A DNA stretch of 64,000 nt, taken from positions 3,596,001-3,660,000 of the forward strand of contig JABRWF010000006.1 in assembly GCA_018343915.1 (NCBI GenBank). Direction: 5' to 3'. The notes under the pieces were generated by a model. The model ran no database searches. It was not told the origin of the DNA and was given only the letters and a program-made list of their open reading frames with translations. Below are positions 36,785 through 48,894 of this stretch, one piece after another (within the stretch, counting starts at the first letter, position 1; every line of letters starts with the position of its first letter). The stretch comes from Agroathelia rolfsii. Taxonomy: Eukaryota; Basidiomycota; Agaricomycetes; Amylocorticiales; Amylocorticiaceae. The translations under genes were made by a program, and so were the position numbers.

Positions 36785-37120
36785 GCCAAGGAACGCCTGC
36801 ATTAAGCGGTGTCTTTGGTATATGCAGCGGAGGCAAATACTAGAGAGCGACCCATCTCTCGCTCCGTCCGCCATCACACTCGTCCGCTCTTCTTTTAACC
36901 CTCCCTCCCTCCCTCAAGCATTTACCTTATTCCCTTGGTTATCGTGGCCTGGCTGCCAGCCCGAAGGGAAGCAATTAGCGAGAGAAGGTAAGCCCCACCT
37001 ACTCCGCTACTCACCTCTATTTCCCCTCGGGTTTACAAGCCCAGCCACGATCGAAAAGCGCGAAGCGCTTTCGCTCAACACTGCATCTGGACCACACAGC
37101 GTGCTCCAAAAATAGTAGTA
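36785..37120. mobile_element. GC-rich insertion in the 3' flank of gene E
   Basis: About 335 bp of GC-rich sequence interrupts a flank that is continuous in other units (compare 28070-28110, where a ...CATTACATACTTG block runs straight into AATTAAATAAAACACT). It contains a CCCTCCCTCCCTC tract and the palindromic core AAAGCGC-GAA-GCGCTTT at about 37055-37073. Clear terminal repeats or a target duplication were not found. A SINE-like or MITE-like origin is possible; similar sequence occurs at about 9340-9380. Confidence 0.4.
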
Positions 37121-37202
37121 TTTCCCCTTCAATTAAACGCTATCTAAGTAAGGTCTGATCCGAATGATTGTTAGCAGAAGTTACGCATGTCGAGATGCTA
37201 AC

Positions 37203-39123
37203 TTAATCAAAGCCGACAGTAGTAAAGACGACGTTGGCAGTCTCAGCATCGCAAGTACTATGAGCAAGCTCTTTCTGCACTGCTTCACGAGAATTAAGTC
37301 TAAAGCAAAAAAAAAAAAAGCGATTAATAAACGAGCAGCAGGAACATCTCGAAGAGCATACATGGAAATGAGAGAACATGCATATACTGTATGATTGATT
37401 AAGTCACGATTGTGTGTTCAAGACTTTGAGTCGAAACACAGTGGCTTACATCGTGTCATATTGAAATAAAAAGGAGTGTAAAAAAGAAAATATCTCTGTG
37501 TCAGTATCTGTAAACCATCATTCACCATATTTATCAGATATTTCGCAGACGGTGAGGTGCATATTGTACTTACAGCAACAACTGTAATGATGCCAAAAAA
37601 TCTAGAATAAGTAATGACACCGTCAGCTGGCTCGAACCGATAAAGCAAACGCGAGTGCGCATGATTACGTGGTGAGGAGTCCTAGGCATTTATAATGAGC
37701 ACTCCGAGGGTATTCCCATATTAAAGCATTACTGCTTCATACCGGTGTTTAACGTATATTTGATGAGCTTATTGATAGCACGATCCATTCTAAAAAATTC
37801 ACAGTAGTATACGTGGTTCCAGAATATCGGTAGAGGTGAGCTGAAGATATATCTCACCGGCCAATTGGTATTCGCCTCTTTCGAAGATGATAAATAGTAC
37901 CCATTGAGATAGTTATATCACAAACGACCGCAACGAATATTCTCGCGCACCCTGAGTCCTAAACATCGAAAGTAATAGTAGATTCTGGGCATTGAAAAAT
38001 GAAGTTACTCACGACGAACAAATCATTTTCCGCTTTTGAATATGGTGTTGGCAGAGTAAAACTTGTAAAATTAATATTTTTATCCCAATGTGCAACTTCA
38101 AGCCTACCTTATGATAGAAATAGCTTTTGATCTAGTTGTTAGAGACGGTTGACAGTTAGTGAATAGACGTCCATACATATTGTTGAAACTATTGTTGTAG
38201 ATATAGATAAGTATCACGTTAGGAGATCGGTAAGGTCAGTGATCAAACACACCCAGCAAAAGTACAGCCATAACCACCTATAAAACTGTTAGCTGGGATT
38301 ATGACCAAAGGAAAGACTATTACAATTAGGATTGGGAGAAAACGACGACGGCCATTAACTGTGACAGGAATCTCAATTGAATGATTAGAACCTATTTTTA
38401 TGTACTCACGATAATAAATACGCATAGCGAAAAAGCTACAACAAATGGTCACATTTACTTCAGTCATCCCAAAAAATCATTTGAAATTTACCACTGAGTT
38501 ATGGTACTCGAAAGAACCTTGCCCAGTCATTTAAAATGCATATTATGACATCATTTGAATACAGAAAAACTTACTGAGACAATGGTTTCCGCCTATAAGG
38601 AGAGTGTGGTTAAAGCGAGTAAAGTTATTATACGCGTTCGTTCTCACCAAAAAGCTCCTATGTAGTCAATCATTATGAGTAAACAGAAGAAAATATCTAT
38701 ATTTACCATGCAGCTCCTGCGGGCATTCCCGGATCTTCAAAGAACTTGACGGTATAGAAATAAAGAGCATGGCTGATAAAGATTGCATCAAGTGTTTCCA
38801 GTACCCTAAATCCCTTGATTTCAGTGAATAAATGATATTATCACACAAAAAACTACACACATCAACACTCCGACCTGACATAAGCTGGTTACCTATTTGG
38901 ATACTTCAATTAATTTGAATAGGCTCACGAGACATTTGAGAAGAAGCGTATCGTTCGTCGAGTATTCGGCGTAATACATGTAACATTGGAGACACGTAAT
39001 GCCAAAAACCCTAGAGGTCAATTGAATTTTCCTAGTACAAATAGCACTCGGTTCGAGAGATACATACACTGTTGAGGTTACAGCTGCAATTTCCAGGGGG
39101 GCTAGCAACGATGCTGTCGACAT
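37203..39123 (-). CDS. DUF6534-type seven-helix membrane protein E
   Basis: ATG at 39123 (MSTASLLAPLEIAAVTSTV) to TAA at 37203. Note LLAPLEI instead of LGPLEI in all other copies. The FGITCLQCYMYYAEYS exon, a VLSSTITQW exon around 38490-38520 and the tail LNSREAVQKELAHSTCDAE are present. The tail ends early at ...TTVGFD. The gene is collinear with A and B. Exons were followed only at key points, so small lesions may remain. Confidence 0.6.
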
Positions 39124-40199
39124 GGTGGTTGAGTGATCACTTTGCGCGCTGCACCAGCACCGGAGGTCCAGGAATAAGTGTCATAAAACTAAATAAACTT
39201 CAAGTTGAATTGGTCGAGTCCCGGCGCGACTACGGCGTAGCAGGTTCGCTGAATCATATCCAGGTGCATCCACACGACAACCGATGGAGTTAGAGTGCAT
39301 CAGGGGCAGGTTCAAAGTAGTCTAAACCATCGCAGTCCATCCGAATGAGGAATATCCCCACGGCGTTAGTTGCAGTGCGATTCACATAAACACCGCTAAT
39401 TTGGCACAGATACCGAATTGAATGAGTGCTTAAATGGCAGTGGATTAGCAAGCCCCGATTCAGACAGCTATGGCTACGCGTGATAAAGCAATCTGGGAAT
39501 TTATAGTTGTTTGTTAGTTCAAGCTAAAGTAAATAATGTGGCTGCGGAGTGGTCATCATTCGGTGGTTTTTGTCCTAGAAAAGAGAAAGAAATTCATTAC
39601 CGAAATTCAAAACTTCAAAACGTGCCTGCGCTTGCCCAAGTGTAGACGGGTGGATCATACGGGCTGTGGAAACAATCAAAGTACAATATGTAGTACTACT
39701 AGCGAGAAAAAGAAGAAAAAAGAAAAAAAGAAAGAAAAAAAAACTATGCAGAGAACGAGAATAAGAAAGGCAGGATTATAAAATGCTTTTGTAAAGGCAT
39801 AGGATGAAGCCTTGAAGTATAAGCTTGAAGATCATAATCAACTTGGACAAGATTCAGACGGAGAAGTGTATAGGAATACTGAATCTCAGCAGCGAGCACG
39901 CATAGAAAAGGAAGTTAAGCGACCCAATTATCTGAACTAACAGCAGTCCGAGGGATAGGTGTATGGAAGCTCGGTGAAATTGCGCTTTTAATATTTGGAT
40001 AATTTGGATATGTGGATTCGAAGTGTTGAAATGCTGGTTAAAGGCATTCAGGTTAAACGGCACGAAGAGCTTCATATGCAGTAGTGCGTAGCAGCCTAGC
40101 AGGTAGTGAGCATTCTCACATGAGGAGTTAGAACTTGGGCACAGCATGACTTTGGCGCAAGTCGTCTTGAGAGTCTGGTAAGCTACTCGTCCGCCCAAC
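39124..40199. repeat. 5' flank of gene E, part of the duplicated unit
   Basis: Collinear with the flank of gene C. It contains an A/G-rich low-complexity run (about 39705-39745). No gene is seen. Confidence 0.5.
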
Positions 40200-41850
40200 A
40201 ACCGTACAGTCAACTCCTGTAGAATAATGTTGATTGATGACGCCAAGACATTAGTATAGTAGGTGACCGAGCTGCTGGAGGGTGGCATATATTTGTCCCT
40301 GTAACCCTGAGTTTTCACTGGCATTGCCTCCAATGTTTCAAGTTGGAACGGAATTACGTAGCGCATTGCCTACTGGATAACACACCTCTTGTCAAATGCT
40401 CAATATGACGTCGCGCTGCCATGGAAATGGCATCTACCACCAAAGATTATGTTTTGTATTTAAAAAGGTGGACTTGAATTCTAAGGTCAGCCGAAAACCT
40501 GTGTACAGGGTTGGTGGTGTGTTCATTTCGGAGACGTATCGGCAATCCTGTTTATTACCAGCATTATCGAGCACCAACTCGGAATTGGGCCGCATCAAAT
40601 GAAACATAGCCAGCCACACGTTTGAAAGTGAATACTTGTAGAAGGAAGGAAGAGTGTCGACGAATTTAATACGCGTAACCTATCCTTCGGCGTGACTTAG
40701 CTCGAATGGTTATAATATTAGCCAAAAAATTAACTGAACATGCCCGATCATAAATCTGGTACTTGGTTAAGCTAATTAATTGAGGACCTCTTGCCCGCCT
40801 TGTATTCCTTACATTAGTAGTCGGCAAGAGGGCGACGAAGACAAGGCCAACATGAGCAACTATAAGCCAGAACGATGAGGGTGGTGTGAGTGGTAGGATC
40901 AACGAGGATAGTATATAAAGCCAAGACGAGTCGCGGGGATTTAGAGTGGACAGCAGTGGGTAGATTTCGACTATGAACACAATTACATAGAGGATGATTA
41001 CGCTGGCGAGGGCGAAAAAAGAGGGCTTGAATGGTACGGGCACGCACAGCAACAAATAATAAGATGATAGCAATCTACAATGGTACAATTCTATCAGTGG
41101 CACAGAATACAAGCACAAGTATTTGTACGCACTATAAGATTGATATTACTGCTATCGAGACGAACGTTACAGTCTTATACCCTCAATGACTGTATGCACA
41201 TGGATGTGATTTTCATCACTTTCCTCACATCCTCGTCAGCTGCAACAATAATCCGAGGGATAGATAGTGAAGAAGAGAAGTAAATACCTACATATCCGTA
41301 TCACAGTGCAACATTTAGCTGGCCACATGATGGTAACCAAATGAAAAAGTTGCATGAAGGACAATATATCAGATAGAAAAAAAAGCAAAGGTGAGTAAAC
41401 AAGATCTGGGACGAGTATAAGTAACAGAGGCAGTGAGAGACTAGTAGAAACAATAGAGACATAAAACAGGGGGGGGGGGAGGGCCCGAAGCTAGCCATTC
41501 AGTGTCAGAGCACCTGATGTGTGGGTTTTACTCATGAAGAGACAGGGTTATAGTGTCACAGATGGATAGAGTGCAATAGCTTCAAGTTAAGGGCTCTTGA
41601 GAGGACAGAGATAGACAACAGAAGGAAATGATGGATAGCAACCGTGACGCTGCTTCCGATGGCGCGTCGCCAGATCAAGTCCAGCCTTTCTGCTTTCCCC
41701 CTTTCGCCCTCGGTTTTTTCACTCCGTTACTTTCTGTGTTATGGACTACTCTCACTCTACTACTTAATATAGTTATTTTTGTAGTTTTTGAGTCCACCCC
41801 TAGTCAAGTCACTATTAGTCACCCATAGGCAGACTCCGGCGTTCACTGTG
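40200..41850 (-). CDS. Probable multi-exon membrane protein, exons unresolved
   Basis: Minus-strand locus better preserved than its twin at 34.2-35.9 kb. A frame at 41118-40666 encodes three hydrophobic segments (for example SFFALASVIILYVIVFIVEI and FWLIVAHVGLVFVALLP). A downstream exon at about 40345-40250 reads FQLETLEAMPVKTQG, then YRD and YMPPSSSS, and resembles a cytosolic C-terminal tail. Further hydrophobic frames lie at 41500-41300. I could not join these into one consistent gene and do not recognise the family; it may itself be decaying. Confidence 0.3.
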
Positions 41851-42557
41851 CTCACTTGAGTCTTGTGTCCATTCTCTTCTCGCATATCATCTGAAAGATG
41901 CCATAATACTCGCAATACAAATACCTTAGTGGATGAACAATGATGATTCCGTCCAGCATCAAGACTTTCGAAATCATGAACGACCTTCGAACGATAGTTG
42001 CTCTATAAAAGTGTGAGCAACCTGGTTGACATCAATGAGCTATCTTTGGGCACGGGAGCAGTTGTGAGAAGCGCGTCTGGTCAACATGACTTGCATCATC
42101 ATTCATCATGATGCACCCCACATGCTCCGGTAAGGTCATGTCTCATTTCACCTTCAAAATTCAATGCTAATACTCATTTCTCTATGTTGACATGGAAAAT
42201 TCGAGGCCTGACTCAGCGCCAACCCACACAACAAGCAATCCAACTTCTGTAAATAATAACCAATACTTCCACTCATTATAAGCTGATTCGATATTGATAG
42301 GCAGTTCATCACAAGAACTCATTATCGTGTGATGAAAAATCTAAGCGGATTGTATTGTGATCTGTTGATACAGTATTGTACAGTGCGGCACCCAGGTAGC
42401 CTAACTTCTTATCATGATCACAGTCATGACGACTCCACAAAGTGCAGTCACAGTGATCCAAAATAGACCTAATATAAACCTGATCTCTTATATCCAAATC
42501 ATATCAAGAGCTTAACTTCCTCTTGCCCCTAACCTAGAGTCCTGTCACCGCAGTAAA
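41851..42557. other. Intergenic, upstream of the plus-strand 7-helix gene
   Basis: AT-rich, no supported gene. Confidence 0.4.
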
Positions 42558-43958
42558 ATGGCTATTACTTTGGACGCTGCCACGCTGATTTCAATCTGTA
42601 CTGAATCAGTTTTGTATGGTAAGCCATTGCGCAAGTCTAGGGAAACACTAATGATTCATGTTTCGAAAGGCATCTATTTAGTATTTTACGTGGCTTGCAT
42701 CTACATTCTAGTGCGAAAGCAAAGGAAAGGCCAGCCAATTAAAAAACTTTTAATTGCGATATCGACTATTATGATGATATTCTCTACCTTCGTAAGTACA
42801 CCAGCTCACGACGTGTTCAAAATCTCATATGTACTTGCAGCACCTTGTTTGCGACTTGGCCCGCGTTTTAGACGCTTTCTTGAGGCACACCGGGAGCTCA
42901 GCCGATTATTTGATAGCAGTGAACAACAAGCTATACATTCTGAAAACAGCATCATATTTCATCCAGACTTTGGTTGGAGATGGTTTCATTGTATGTTTGG
43001 GTTGCAAGTGTTATATGAGGCCGATAATTTTCTGACCTCCTGTTAGATTTATCGCCTATACTGGGTTTGGCAAAGGGACAAGCGTATCGTTTCTCCTTTT
43101 CTCGTTTGTTTCTTGGCTAGCTTCGGTAAGAGAACTCGTTAACTAAATATTGCATGACCATTTACTGACGTTTTCCTTTATGTTAGGTGTCGGTATCGCA
43201 CTTTTATATGTGTTTTCGCATGCAACACCTACTGAACAGGTCTTTAAACTGGAGCGATTTGTCATATCATTCTTTGTCTTAACGCTTTTCACCAATCTGT
43301 GTTGTACATGTGTGTAACTTGTCTTATTTCGTCGACCACTATCAGCTAAGGATTCAATCAGGTCTCATCGCCTCTCGTATATGGTGGAAAACTCGGCAGA
43401 TTACCAAAACCGTGACCGTACGAGGGAGAACAGCTATGTCGGCCATGGTCGTCATCGTTGAATCAGGAGCAATTTATTCGACTTGCCTCGTCATTCTCTT
43501 GATTCTATACGAGATTGACAGCTATGCTCAGTATTTTTTTCTTGATGCGGTACGTGATTAATTTGAAAAATTTCTGCTTTTTACTGAAAGAATTTTGCTT
43601 TTCTAATAGCTCAACCATATTATCGTAAGCATTTTGTGCTACCTGTTATTATGTCTTGCTTATCGTGCCATACTTCCAGGGTATTGTATTCTCAATGATC
43701 ATTGTTCGCATCGGTCTTGGTCTCCATTCGATGTCCAAGCCCACTTCGGAAGCGATGTCGACACTGTTTATCACTCCCCCAAGGTCCACTACGATAGGTG
43801 AAACAAGAGCGAGCAGTCAGGTCCTGCCGGCGGAAGCCCATACCATGGCACCGCTGCCTGTTAAGTTTTCGCACGAAACATTCAATTATAACGGTGTTAA
43901 TGAAGGAAAGTTGACCGGAATGCCATATACCCAACAGTTTCCGAACACAGCTGCATAG
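42558..43958 (+). CDS. Fungal seven-helix membrane protein, unknown function
   Basis: Eight exons, 42558-42618, 42682-42791, 42841-42990, 43047-43125, 43187-43311, 43346-43549, 43610-43624 and 43680-43958, giving 340 aa in frame. The N-terminus MAITLDAATLISICTESVLY leads into the first helix (VFYVACIYILV). The middle carries DGFIIYRLYWVWQRDKR, followed by GVGIALLYVFSH, TGLIA-type SGLIASRIWW and a VVIVESGAIYSTCLVILLI helix. The last helix is IIGIVFSMIIVRIGLGL, with a serine/threonine-rich cytosolic tail. This is the common agaricomycete 7-helix architecture without an assigned role; the family is distinct from DUF6534. The 34-nt intron at 43312-43345 is unusually short, so that junction is less certain. 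The gene appears intact. Confidence 0.75.
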
Positions 43959-44427
43959 TGTAACCGCCGTCCCAGTCTTGTGAGAAGTAACCTTTCCACT
44001 CTGCTGGAATGACAGTGTCAGCGTGGTAAGAATTTCTTGGCGATATTCCCCTATGTCATTAGCATGTACTAGTACACACTCTCCATCGATCGCATATTTA
44101 TTATGGGCAAATATTATTATTGAATGCATCGTGTACTTGCGAGCCACCCACCTCAATTTGTGACTTATCTTATCCTATGTATCAATGCCTTATAGGAAAC
44201 CTAGATATCACTCAGAAGGTATTGATGCTGTAGCACATTTTCATTTACAGAAGGAGATACTCCAGATTCCGGAGCTTAGATGAGCAGAGTACCTATCATG
44301 TCTGCTGGATTGGTAAGAAATGCAAAAGCGTGACTGAATCCAGATTTTTTAAAACAGACAGAAGCAAGGATCTGTGATGACTATCTGAATGAGATATAGC
44401 TCTTCCATATGGCATATTAGGACAAGT
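43959..44427. other. Convergent 3' ends, no gene seen
   Basis: Region between the stop of the plus-strand 7-helix gene and the stop of the DcpS gene. No supported feature. Confidence 0.4.
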
Positions 44428-45722
44428 CTAGTCAACTGTATGCGCTCCCGCTGTGTAAAGGGGTGTGTATAAGCCATGGAGTTTACCTAAACCATAGGTA
44501 AACGTAAGTTGTTCCATTATCGGGTCATTATCATCGGTCTCCAACTGTAACTGAAGAAAAAAGATTGAATAACTGAGCTAGGAATATATTCAATGACTTT
44601 ACCAAGTTTATGATATCATCGAGGAGATGTGCCTGGCCGACAACCACACCCATGAAGGACTTTTGGCTTACATGCGCAATGTGGACATGGAAGTGATCTG
44701 TAATGGATAAGCTATGGGATTATTTTCCCTAATTACAGACGCACAGTACGAAGGCTGATAGTGTATGAAGAATCGCAGGGAACCGGGATCCGGAAGTCCA
44801 CACCGTTCGAGCGCAATACTAGTTGCCTTACGTTGAATGGCACGTAACATGGGTATATGGGCCTTTCGCAGATCCCGCATACTACGAATCGACACGTCAC
44901 GTGTAATCGCCAGCAGATAGACGGTGCTCGGCTTAGAAAAATCGCTTTTCATATCTGGAAGGAGTACGAATTGCGGGCAGTCGTAGAGGATTTTCTCACT
45001 TTCACTAATACCAGAAAGAATGTCACCGACCCTAAATCAAATAAATAAATAAATCAGCAGGTCACAATCAAACGATTTGGGATGGGCAATCACCACTTGG
45101 TACGCGATGCAGGAAAGGCGGCAATGTAAGGTTTTGTAACGGAACGGTATAATTCTGGGGTTTCATGAAACATCAACATGGGTTGGTCCGTATACTGAAT
45201 ATTATGAAACTACTTAGTATGCCCTGATTTCGACTTGTCATATGAAGTGAAAATCTTACTTTTGCTACGTGCGTAGGCGTAGCAGGAAAAATAACGTCGA
45301 CCTTAATATCCGGAGGGCGATCTTTTCCCAGCCAGGCATTGAACCAGCTGTACTATTCTGTATAAGCTTAATTATTCCACAACGCGAAGCGAAGCGATTT
45401 TACGATATCCGTTGACTGCGTCTGCTCCATGCGCTCGAGCTGCGATGAACATATAGCTGATGGCTCAGGCCATGTTGATAATCTCTTTAATGCGATGATT
45501 GCGGGTAGGCGCCTCTTAGATTCGCTCAAAGTCTCCGGAAATGTACCGAGAAGGACAAGGACTTGTGTGTCCGGGTCTGAAGGAATCGTAAGTTATTATT
45601 GAGGCATTATTTCTAGGGGGGGGGGGCATGGCTTTGATTAATCGGGCAGAGTAACCTTCTTTTAGTGTCCTGTCATATTTGAAGTGACGAAGTTGGTCAA
45701 GGCTTGTGGTTTGAAAGGACAT
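44428..45722 (-). CDS. Scavenger mRNA decapping enzyme DcpS (m7GpppX diphosphatase)
   Basis: HIT-family pyrophosphatase that hydrolyses the cap left after 3'-to-5' mRNA decay. Seven exons: 45722-45656, 45576-45404, 45352-45260, 45194-45094, 45031-44745, 44697-44603, 44550-44428, giving 312 aa in frame. The start MSFQTTSLDQLRHFKYDRTL is followed by VLVLLGTFPETL and a junction DI|YSWFNAWLG. Then come KVDVIFPATPTHVAKYTDQP, FHETPELY, a FVLLPDMK strand, YLLAITRDVSIRSMRDL and the HIT triad SYYHFHVHIAH (His at about 242, 244, 246). It ends with VGQAHLLDDIIN and LTFTYGLG. All catalytic histidines are present. The length is slightly below human DcpS (337). No reading frame longer than about 95 codons marks this gene, so it is easily missed. 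Confidence 0.9.
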
Positions 45723-46193
45723 CAGTATTGACTAATCAGGCCTGAGAGTAAAATAATAAACCAGATCGATGATGTTCAATGGAGGTCAAGTCGACGTCTC
45801 TGAGGCTGGAAGTTTGCTGTCATTGCTCCGAGTCTAGCAACATCTCGTCACAGGAATTACGTAAGTTGACACCCATGATCAACAATTTTCTTCTTTTGCG
45901 TTTATAAAAGGAGCCCTACACACGAACGTCAAAAAAAAAAGAAGGTTCCATTATTCAAAATTTGCGCATACATTGTTTCAGTAAAGTGTCAAAAAATATG
46001 CACTAAGCACCCCCGAGGTGTAAAGCACGGCTCACAGTGAGCCAAATACTCGATAGCATCGATAAATCTGACTGATCGGACATGACACCTAACAACGACT
46101 AAGACTAACAATGCTTACAAGCGAAGCACCTTCCATAAACATAGAAAATACCGTAATCAAGTTGTTTAGAGCCGGTACCACAATGTCATTCTA
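45723..46193. other. Intergenic with a Helitron-5'-end-like motif
   Basis: At about 45914-45930 the sequence CCTACACACGAACGTC followed by a poly-A run matches the motif block at 30867-31075. A TATAAAAG box-like sequence lies directly before it. No other element end was identified nearby and no gene is seen. Confidence 0.35.
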
Positions 46194-46447
46194 GGATAAC
46201 CTGAAGCTTCAAAAGTGAAATGTAAGCTTTGGCGATATGCCAGAGGCCCATCCAGGGCTCAGAATCTTCTCGATGTACTATCTAGGCCTCTTGGTCCATC
46301 ATAATTATGTATGTAAGCGCAGGTATGCTGAGTAAGAAAACCAACCCTTCAAATACAAAGTAGAACTTCTGCATAGTAGGAGGAATTTTTCCTGTTCTTT
46401 ATGAATATGCAAACAATCGTGAACGAAGAAGCAAAGTAGAGTCTTTG
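46194..46447 (-). pseudogene. Pseudogene fragment of the 7-helix gene at 47.0-48.2 kb
   Basis: The minus strand encodes KFYFVFEGLVFLLSIPALTY, then IVHRED and SEPWMGLWHIAKAYISLL. This aligns with LYLVFEGVMLVLSSLAFICV, IIHRD and DPWYLYLGALVQAISMF of the neighbouring intact gene. An in-frame TAG replaces the tryptophan before IVHRED. A frameshift separates this from the upstream helix (IFIKNRK, at about 46400-46440). No other exons were found. Confidence 0.7.
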
Positions 46448-46996
46448 AATAGCAAATAATAATCAATCATCACAGCTTTTTTATTAATTTGCGTCGTTTA
46501 CCACATGCAATTGATGTGAGGATAAGCAATGCACAAATTAAGTTTTCAAGCTCCAACTTTGGAGTATTGAGCTCATGCTGTTGTTGCTGAATAACAGAAT
46601 GTGAGTTTCAAAGACACGAGTGCGGACGCGGATCTCAGATCCCAAAGCGTATTACGACTGACTTTTATGCCAGGTACATGTCCTTGCTGTGAAGCATAGC
46701 GCCAAATACACGTTATCACATGTCTTGATCGCAGGTGTCCATGGCAGTATAAGGTACGAAGAAGCATGAACAGCCATTAGTATGTATCAAATAAAAGGCT
46801 CCAAATTGGCCTTCAATCGGTTCTGTACTAAATATTATCAAGGACTATATATAACGTAAACATAGCCTACAACACAGCTGGCCAACATTTATCCTTTTTC
46901 AGTCTCCTTCCTGTGCAGATGAATATACAGCCAATCACCAGTTTGTTCGCTATACTAAACGTAGATGTACGTATTTCCAAGCTTTAAGCAATAGTA
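46448..46996. other. Intergenic, no gene seen
   Basis: AT-rich spacer between the pseudogene fragment and the intact 7-helix gene. Short frames only. Confidence 0.4.
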
Positions 46997-48203
46997 CTAA
47001 CACGGACTCCCATCAATTCCGGGATTGGACATGACTTGAGTAGAGCTACTATGTTTGCCCTGTGCTGTCGGCTTGAATTTCCCTGAATGGTGAGTGTTGT
47101 GATGCACAGCTTGTGGAGGTGGGGAAAAAGCCATCGTGCTCAAACGAGTTAGCTCAAGCGAAGTTTTTTTATCCCAGGCAACACCCATTGCAACACGAAG
47201 GATGACGAGCTGCGGCGATAGCAGCTATCATTGATATATGCGTCAATGTTTGAGTGATAGTATGTAGCGGATAAAGATACTTACTCCGACTGCGCACCAT
47301 ACCACATCTAGACCTTCCCACCAGAATGCATCGTTTATCCAGAATGTGATGGTAAGTAAAATCCCAAGTATAGTCCATGGTGCGGCGGATTCAATAAGTA
47401 TGGCCGAAACGTTGGTGTATGACTTGGAAAAGTGTAAAAATTTCCGTGTGCGCCGAGTCGCAGTGAAGATTTTAATACATATCATGGTGGTAACCATTGG
47501 ATTGACGACGAGCATGAGAATTTGAGCGGGAATAATAGCATCAAATTTATTTGTGGGTGAGGCATAGTTAAGAATCGAGAGGACTATGGAAGATCATTCC
47601 AATGAGTGTTTGACAAACGCATAAGATATGTGAAAGAGATGACTGACTAAGGTATCCAACTGAGCATATGGCAGGGATGGAGACAATCCATGGGCGTGAG
47701 CCAAAGATTATATGACAACGATAGATCTCAATATTTAACCCGTTATTCAGTAGTTAGCACCTAGTAGCCCTCATTATACTCACAAGAAGAGCATCCCCCA
47801 GAAACATGGATATAGCCTGCACCAAGGCACCCAAGTAAAGATACCACGGATCTCTTGCACCGTCCTTCTCATAATACGATGTAGGCTTATCCCGATGAAT
47901 AATCCACACCATCTCACCCATCACCAGCACGCATATGAACGCAAGCGAGCTCAGCACGAGCATTACCCCTTCAAATACAAGGTATAGACTTCGTGTGGTA
48001 CGAGACATACTCATCTCTCTATTTTTCATGATCATTCTAATAACCACAAATAGGAGACCAAGATAGATTCCTGACATGATCACAAAGGATTCAATGACGT
48101 CTTGAGGAGCTCAAAACCAGCACTGTTATTTACCAAATATGATGGATGTAGAGACGATGCCGATGTAAAGCGATATTTCGTGTTCAAAAACATCAGTGGA
48201 CAT
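46997..48203 (-). CDS. Fungal seven-helix membrane protein, unknown function
   Basis: Five exons, 48203-48134, 48070-47784, 47726-47648, 47583-47285 and 47224-46997, summing to 320 aa in frame. Helices in order include IVSTSIIFGIYLGLLFVVI, SLYLVFEGVMLVLSSLAFIC, YLGALVQAISMFLGDALL, WIVSIPAICSVGYL, a helix with MVTTMICIKIF, and APWTILGILLTITF. The charged segments YRCHIIFGSRPW (loop) and FTATRRTRKF (before the sixth helix) match the pattern of the large uncharacterised agaricomycete 7-helix families. The tail after SPQLVILRVAMGVAWDKKTS is hydrophilic, histidine- and serine-rich. A decayed paralogue sits 0.6 kb downstream. Confidence 0.75.
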
Positions 48204-48894
48204 TGATGTCATTTCGGTTTGTCGTGTTCAATAACCAGAGATGATGAGGGTAGCATATGCTCCCCAAAGTACTTAATAAGAGAAAACAAAACACAGCACT
48301 GAAGGGTGTTTGATAATGGGGTTCAGGTCCTCCCTGTGAACTGTAGCACCGGAATGGTTGATATCCAAAGTCCGTTATAACTGATTGGCAGATGTCATAT
48401 GACAAAGCGTGGAGCTACTAGCCTGTTGAATTACTTTTGTTGACAGTAGACTACCGAAATCCTTGGTTTGAGGACTTAGCTCGGTCTATGAGTTAGCTAA
48501 AATGACACCTGTACAACTTGGGACAAGATGGTTATCACAGACCTTTCAACTTCCAAAAAAGGATGATCTAGAAGCAGGGAAAAAAAATCTATCTATCCAA
48601 GATAGGTGCGTGAATCAAACTGAAAAATGCACTTGCCTTCAAGTTCTTCTTGAGTATAATGGTTTAACTAATATACCTCTAGGACAGCCTGCAAGTGCTC
48701 GTTCAATCATGAGATCAAGTTTTTTTATGTTCACAGGCATTTTTAGCAATAGCCCATATAATCCATAGATGATACGCCCACTTGAAAGAATTCCAGTGTT
48801 GTTTGTCATAAGGATTAGTAAGAGAGGCCCTGGCCACAAGTATATATGAAATAAAGAAAATATTTAAATCATTGCTTTAATAATATGGAAAAAA
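48204..48894. other. Intergenic between the 7-helix gene and DUF6534 gene F
   Basis: No supported gene. A plus-strand frame at 48502-48768 has no recognisable features. Confidence 0.4.

Noticed and set aside
39854..40366. 170-codon minus-strand frame taken as one protein
   Set aside because: Only its first third (the LETLEA tail exon) is conserved in the twin copy; the remainder overlaps noncoding flank of gene E.
41628..41828. Plus-strand frame with a hydrophobic segment
   Set aside because: The homologous DNA at 35.7 kb has no common frame, so coding is not supported.
45610..45626. Poly-G run
   Set aside because: Lies within the first DcpS intron; simple low-complexity sequence like the runs at 41470 and 52853.
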